The position numbers were made by a program, and so were the translations under genes. This document shows, piece by piece, positions 19,142 to 23,130 of a stretch of DNA of 23,130 bases. The notes beneath the pieces were generated by a model that was not told where the DNA came from, did not search any database, and saw nothing but the letters and a program-made list of their open reading frames with translations. Origin of the DNA: Euprymna scolopes (Eukaryota; Mollusca; Cephalopoda; Sepiida; Sepiolidae); contig CM044507.1 in assembly GCA_024364805.1 (NCBI GenBank), positions 45,693,202 to 45,716,331 of the forward strand, written 5' to 3'. Within the stretch, counting starts at the first letter, position 1; every line of letters starts with the position of its first letter.

Positions 19142-20595
19142 TCACTCCCTAGAAGATAAGGAATAAAAAAGGGTGCCCTAAACCTAGTGCACTCCACAAT
19201 TCTCTTGTCTAGGATACACTGCCCAGAAAAACTACTGCCAATAGCCAAACAAATGGAGAATAATAAAAAAAAAAAACAAAGAAAATTCAAAGAAAAAGAA
19301 GGAAATTTGCAAGTTTAGGCAATTGCATGCCTGTACCGTAATGATCAACCAGAAATCTGAGTACCCAGAGGTTTTTTTCCACCCTTTTTTAAAAAATTTC
19401 TAAGCTGCTTTTAACTTTGCCATTTGGGTTAATATTTTTATCAAAAATATTCAAAAGTATTTTTTATTTTATCTCATTAAAAATTTCAATATCTTCCTTT
19501 TGTTTAAAAAAATACCACAACCTTCATTCATTTCTGTGCAGAACATTCATAATAGTTATAACATTCAAATTAATGGATCTTAAAGAATTCTGCAATTCAA
19601 ACAAATAAACTAACAGAATAAAAACAATTACGAAAGAAATAATAAGCACAAAATATTTTTACAAATTAAGATAATTACCTGTTAATCAAAAATATTTGAA
19701 CATTGAAGCTGGCTATTTCCTTTGAATGTCCTGAGGTGATGCTTCAGATTTTGGACAATAATATGCAGGTCAGATTTTCAGAAATAAGTCTGTGAAAATA
19801 ATAAATCAATAAATTTTGGTTTTACATAACAAAAAGATGTGAGTTGTTTTGATTTCTCATTGTTAAAATTGTATTTATGAAATTTTAGTTTCTTATATAT
19901 TTTGTTACACTAAAAATCAAGCTACAAATTTTTCTAATATAAATATAAATCTAAGGTAAATATATTTAGAAATAAAATAATTTGAAGTTAAGATTACATT
20001 ACTTATTCTACATTTAAATGAAAACTATTGAAACATCTCAAAATAAAAGCTAATTTACTAAATTACAAAACTGAGAAGGTAATTGAAAGTATTAGTTCAC
20101 ATTATATTTAAATTTTTATGTGTTCTTGGAATAAATCTGAAAAACAAAGATAATTAAGTTTATATTTAATACAAAAAAGATTTTCAGAGCAAAAATGTTT
20201 TAAGGCTTCATAAATTCATTAATTTGAAATGTTGATCAATGCAGAACAAATAGAATTTTATTTTATATCACTTATTAATATAACTATATGACTGTAAGCA
20301 TATCATGATCGTAACTTATGTCAATACTAGATTGATTATTGGGCATAAACTATTGATCAGTAGAAGTTGATCTATCACCGAAGTTACTGCTCCATTGTCA
20401 AATATTTTTGAAGATCTATATAGATGAGTCTGTAGAGTTCATTAATTTAATTGATTTAGTATGGCACAATCCAGTCCAAAGTTCAGCTAAGTATTTAATA
20501 ACAGAATAACAAAGTGTTAATGCTGTTGTGTGCAAGGTATTAGGATCAGTTCTCACATTTGTATTTGTGAGTTTTGTCAACAAATTAATTCTGTA
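19142..20595. other. AT-rich intergenic stretch, no gene seen
   Basis: Highly AT-rich, with an A12 run at about 19264-19275 and no supported gene or repeat. Open frames here are short and lysine/isoleucine/phenylalanine-biased. Confidence 0.5.
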
Positions 20596-20623
20596 TGTAA
20601 TCTTTTTCCTTTATCTTTTACAG

Positions 20624-20706
20624 TGGTCATTGTAGGATATGGTTTGGTTGAATGTGATGATCAAGTAGACAGGAAACCTGACATTTTATGGGCCACTGCC
20701 ATGTGA
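20624..20706 (+). other. Candidate 3'-terminal coding exon
   Basis: A strong acceptor, CCTTTATCTTTTACAG, ends at 20623. From the third base onward, 26 codons are open (starting VIVGYGLVECDDQVD and ending ILWATAM) to a TGA at 20704-20706. AATAAA at 20797-20802 follows, with a run of As. Acceptor, short frame, stop and poly(A) signal are in the order expected of a last exon, and base composition rises over it. No upstream exon or protein family was identified. Each signal alone is common in AT-rich DNA. Confidence 0.25.
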
Positions 20707-20796
20707 TCGGGAACTTTTGTTGATCATTGGTATATATGTTGAAAAAATTAGGTTAAAGGGCAGAGGTCTCCATCGGCTCTACTTTTAATCCATTTC

Positions 20797-20802
20797 AATA
20801 AA
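20797..20802 (+). terminator. Poly(A) signal AATAAA after candidate exon
   Basis: AATAAA runs straight into an A tract. It could also be the tail of a small retrocopy. No independent support. Confidence 0.2.
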
Positions 20803-20914
20803 AAAAAAAATCTCCCAGTTGGGGCGCAGTTAGTGAAGATTCCAATGTCAAAATCGTTCCCTCAACATTCGAAAACAAAACAAAATTTATATTAAAAAAA
20901 AATTTTTTTTAAAC

Positions 20915-21093
20915 GGTACTCATGCACTTATTGATCCGTGCTGAAATAAAAACGTTATTATTTAGAAAGCCATTCTTAACATGGGGATGTATCTATTCTG
21001 TACTTTCACCTAACAATTTAATAAAAACAGATATCGTTAAACTTGAAAATATTATTTAAAAAAAAAGCGCGGATCAATAAGTGCATTAGCACC
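20915..21093. repeat. 28-bp inverted repeat pair, MITE-like
   Basis: Arm 20915-20942 (GGTACTCATGCACTTATTGA then TCCGTGCT) and arm 21066-21093 are reverse complements at 25 of 28 positions, with 123 bp between them. A 179-bp unit with near-perfect ends fits a miniature inverted-repeat transposable element or a long hairpin. The flanks are A/T runs, so no target-site duplication can be read with certainty, and no transposase is present. The superfamily is unknown. Confidence 0.65.
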
Positions 21094-21410
21094 AAAAAAC
21101 AACAACAACAACAAAAAACTATCGATTTATATAAAGTTTTCGTTTGGAACATTAAACCAAAGATAATCATAATGGCTAAGATGTAGGTGCCCTTATAGGT
21201 ATAAAAGAATCCATAAAAGCAATTAAATTCAAGTAATACTTACCTCCTTTTGTTTTTCTTTTGACAAATTGCTTTCAAGAAAAAATACTATAAGATGTTT
21301 TGATTAAAACACTAAAAGTATAACGGCTAGAAGTCTAAATGGCGACCGGAAAAACAGGTTCGCAGAAAATTTAAACAGATTAATTAAACAGAAACATTAT
21401 GAAATGAGCA
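21094..21410. other. AT-rich stretch with short CAA run, no gene seen
   Basis: Begins with a short (CAA)n tract directly next to the right inverted-repeat arm. No supported gene. Confidence 0.4.
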
Positions 21411-21585
21411 ATCTTTTCGGCGAATATTACGCACAAAATTATTATTTTATTTATCGCTATATTTAACAGCTGAGGACAAAAAAAAATTAAAGGATCGATC
21501 TCTTTGGTGAATATTTTGGGTAAAATTATTTCATTTAAACATTTAAATAATTAAATGGGGACAAAACAAAGATGGCAGGATTGAG
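21411..21585. repeat. 87-bp diverged tandem duplication
   Basis: CTTTTCGGCGAATATT at 21413 is matched by CTCTTTGGTGAATATT at 21500, and later parts match in order (CAAAATTATTATTTTATTTA with TAAAATTATTTCATTTAAA; GAGGACAAAA with GGGGACAAAA). The offset is 87 bp. The second unit runs into AAGATGGCAGG. Confidence 0.55.
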
Positions 21586-22129
21586 TGGAAGGGCATATCA
21601 ACCGAGTTAAGCTACTTGCTTCTAAAAAAGTATCCCGCACTCACAACCTTCGTTTAACAGCCCTGTTCGATCGAAAATGACGTTATACAATTTGGTGCAA
21701 ATCGAGAATACCGAAAAGTTAAGATGTGAATAATTTTTTTTTTAATTTTTTAAAACTTAAAAATTGCTTTTACAAAATAAAAGTCTCACGTAGGTACAGG
21801 CAAAATGAATGCTGACGCTGAAAATGTATAAACATTTTGACCCCACCCTTTACTTAAAAATTCACCAAAAATCAGGAAATTAACCAATTTCAATAAAATT
21901 TTCAGTATTTATCAAATAATGATCGCGGAATATAATGAATGAATTATTTTTTATTTAACTCTTAGTGGAAATGTATTATTTTGTTTAAACAAAAAATACC
22001 TTTACTAAACTTATGGTTTTCACTAGTAAATAAAAAACGCAAGAATTTATTTTTGCTTTTTTTATATAAATAAAGCATCGTAATACTATCTTTTAAAAAA
22101 ACGGGGGGGGGGTTCACCTCAAATACACA
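21586..22129. other. AT-rich stretch without recognisable gene
   Basis: No gene is supported. A G10 run at about 22103-22112 marks the approach to the LTR fossil. Minus-strand frames here are AT-driven. Confidence 0.4.
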
Positions 22130-23130
22130 AAAGGGAATAAATCCGAGAACGTAGAATCTCCACTCCCGTTCCACCTACTCTCTTGCCAGATCTGGAATCT
22201 CTGTAGCACCGAAAAATGAAGCTCGGTTTGTAGTTTCCAGCTTCACACGCACACGAGATTTTGCGAGAACACACGTAATAAAATGCTGGCCGCCATCTTT
22301 GTTTTTCCTTTTCTCGGCTGCACACCCATGGTAAGACTTCTGTTTTTCTTAGCTTCTGATCTCAAGATCATATTTCATAATCTCTCATCCACTGTGGCGA
22401 TCACCTCTCTTTACTTGGCGTCTGAGGTGTCTCGTCCTCCTCCTGTTGCTGCACATTCCCCTCCATTACTTCGCCTTCCACTAGTCTGATGTTGAGAATA
22501 TGCCTTGGTACTCCGTCCACCACAATGTTGTTTCTGGTGTTCCTCCCAGTCACGTGACCTCTACTCCATTGTGTGGTGCAGTGCACCCCTAGTGGCTTCA
22601 CTCATACCTCATCCCTGAGTTTAATGGTCCCTGTGGCCTCTGCCTCTCTGCTTGCCGGCTCAACCCTGGGATGTCTCCAGGAATATGTGAACTTTGACAG
22701 TTACGGAACCGTCTCTGGCACTTGTCCCAATCTAGGCGACATATTATACCAGAAGACAGCTTGCTCAGGTGAGGTGCCTCCTCTTTCCGCAAGTGCCTTT
22801 ATGGTGTGGTGGTTTCTCTCCATGATCCCATTGCCACTGGGTCTGTTGGCAGTTCTGAAAAATTGTTGGATATTCCATTTCTTCATTACTCCAGTCACTG
22901 CTACTGACTTGAATGCGGTCCCGTTGTCGGTTAACAGCTCTTCCACGGGACCTCGCTCCAAAAACACCTCATTGAGGATTGCCGCTATGTCATTGCCTGT
23001 TCTTCCATGTAGCTTCTTCCATAGGGTAAATCGCCTGGCCCCGCAGTCAATCATGGTCAGGTAAAATCTACCCCTATAATGGGTGACATCGCATGCCAGT
23101 GTCTCCCAGGTCCCACTCACCCCCAATTGA
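22130..23130 (-). mobile_element. Ty3/Gypsy-type LTR fossil: integrase, pol end and LTR-like region (cut by window edge)
   Basis: Minus strand, from the window edge downward: an integrase core with LTMIDCGARRF (first Asp), VEELLTDNGTAFKS (second Asp) and GNGIMERNHHTIKALAE (Glu). The second Asp and the Glu are separated by 35 residues, as in DD35E integrases. A C-terminal segment follows (VVDGVPRHILNIRL), and pol ends near 22401. Below it an LTR-like stretch carries the block shared with the 9.4-kb region, including AAGATGGCGGCC on the minus strand. The integrase would insert element cDNA into the genome. The family matches the 7-9 kb fossil in general type, but it is a separate insertion because the piece order cannot belong to one copy. 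The integrase frame visible here looks comparatively well kept; the element extends beyond the window. Confidence 0.8.

Noticed and set aside
18949-19290. Minus-strand 113-codon frame starting MNFLCFFFLLFS, signal-peptide-like
   Set aside because: The hydrophobic start comes from an A12 tract on the plus strand; the alternative frame in the same place has more protein-like composition.
3263-22112. G9 and G10 runs near 3263 and 22103
   Set aside because: Simple homopolymers without further G-tracts nearby, so no quadruplex is supported.
22283-22489. Plus-strand frame starting MLAAIFVFPFLG, like a signal peptide, followed by a GTAAGA donor-like site
   Set aside because: It lies in the LTR-like region shared with the 9.4-kb fossil, on the opposite strand to that element; signal-peptide likeness arises easily from T-rich codons.
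22573-23064. Plus-strand frame of 163 codons
   Set aside because: It lies antisense to the integrase of the LTR fossil, whose DD35E pattern is on the minus strand.
7184-23130. The 7-9 kb and 22-23 kb LTR fossils as halves of one split element
   Set aside because: Both read on the minus strand, so the gag-RT half would have to lie at higher coordinates than the integrase half; the order is the reverse, so they are separate insertions.

Overview
The window reads as nuclear DNA of an invertebrate animal, most likely an arthropod and perhaps a decapod crustacean. It is strongly AT-rich, has very little coding sequence, and carries decayed jockey/CR1-type LINE and Ty3/Gypsy-type LTR remnants whose protein style is familiar from crustacean genomes. 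The organism call is an inference from these families; no single-copy marker gene is present to confirm it. I see no bacterial operon, tRNA, rRNA or CRISPR array.

Layout. 1-449: gag part of a Ty3/Gypsy-type fossil (minus strand), cut by the window edge. 963-1523 and 3500-4058: two direct copies of a ~560-bp sequence around T-rich DNA; each holds a short open frame, a stop, a nearly invariant 162-bp core and an AATAAA. 4230-5215: RNase H/integrase piece of another Ty3 fossil (minus). 5640-6378: probable 3' end of a further LTR fossil. 6379-7110: 5'-truncated LINE (minus), followed by a tiny second LINE tail at 7111-7183. 7184-9575: gag-protease-RT half of an LTR fossil (minus), with its leader or LTR at the high-coordinate end.

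11467-12687 (minus) holds the only convincing intact host gene: a 406-residue protein made almost wholly of 14 tandem C2H2 zinc fingers. Behind its stop (10760-11466) lie decayed copies of the same 84-bp finger repeat, and more remnants occur 5' of it near 13360-13500, so today's gene looks like the surviving centre of a longer finger array.

13500-22100 is AT-rich and mostly featureless. It contains a diverged 35-bp minisatellite (17925-18690), two weak exon-like stretches (18965-19141 minus; 20624-20706 plus), a 28-bp inverted-repeat pair (20915-21093) and minor tandem duplications. 22130-23130 is the integrase-to-LTR end of an LTR fossil (minus) of the same broad family as the one at 7-9 kb but a different insertion; a short regulatory-looking block is shared between them.

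The genes here do not form a pathway. The main biological theme is a rapidly diversifying finger protein, probably a DNA-binding regulator, in a neighbourhood of dead retroelements that all share its strand. A link between the two is only a hypothesis.
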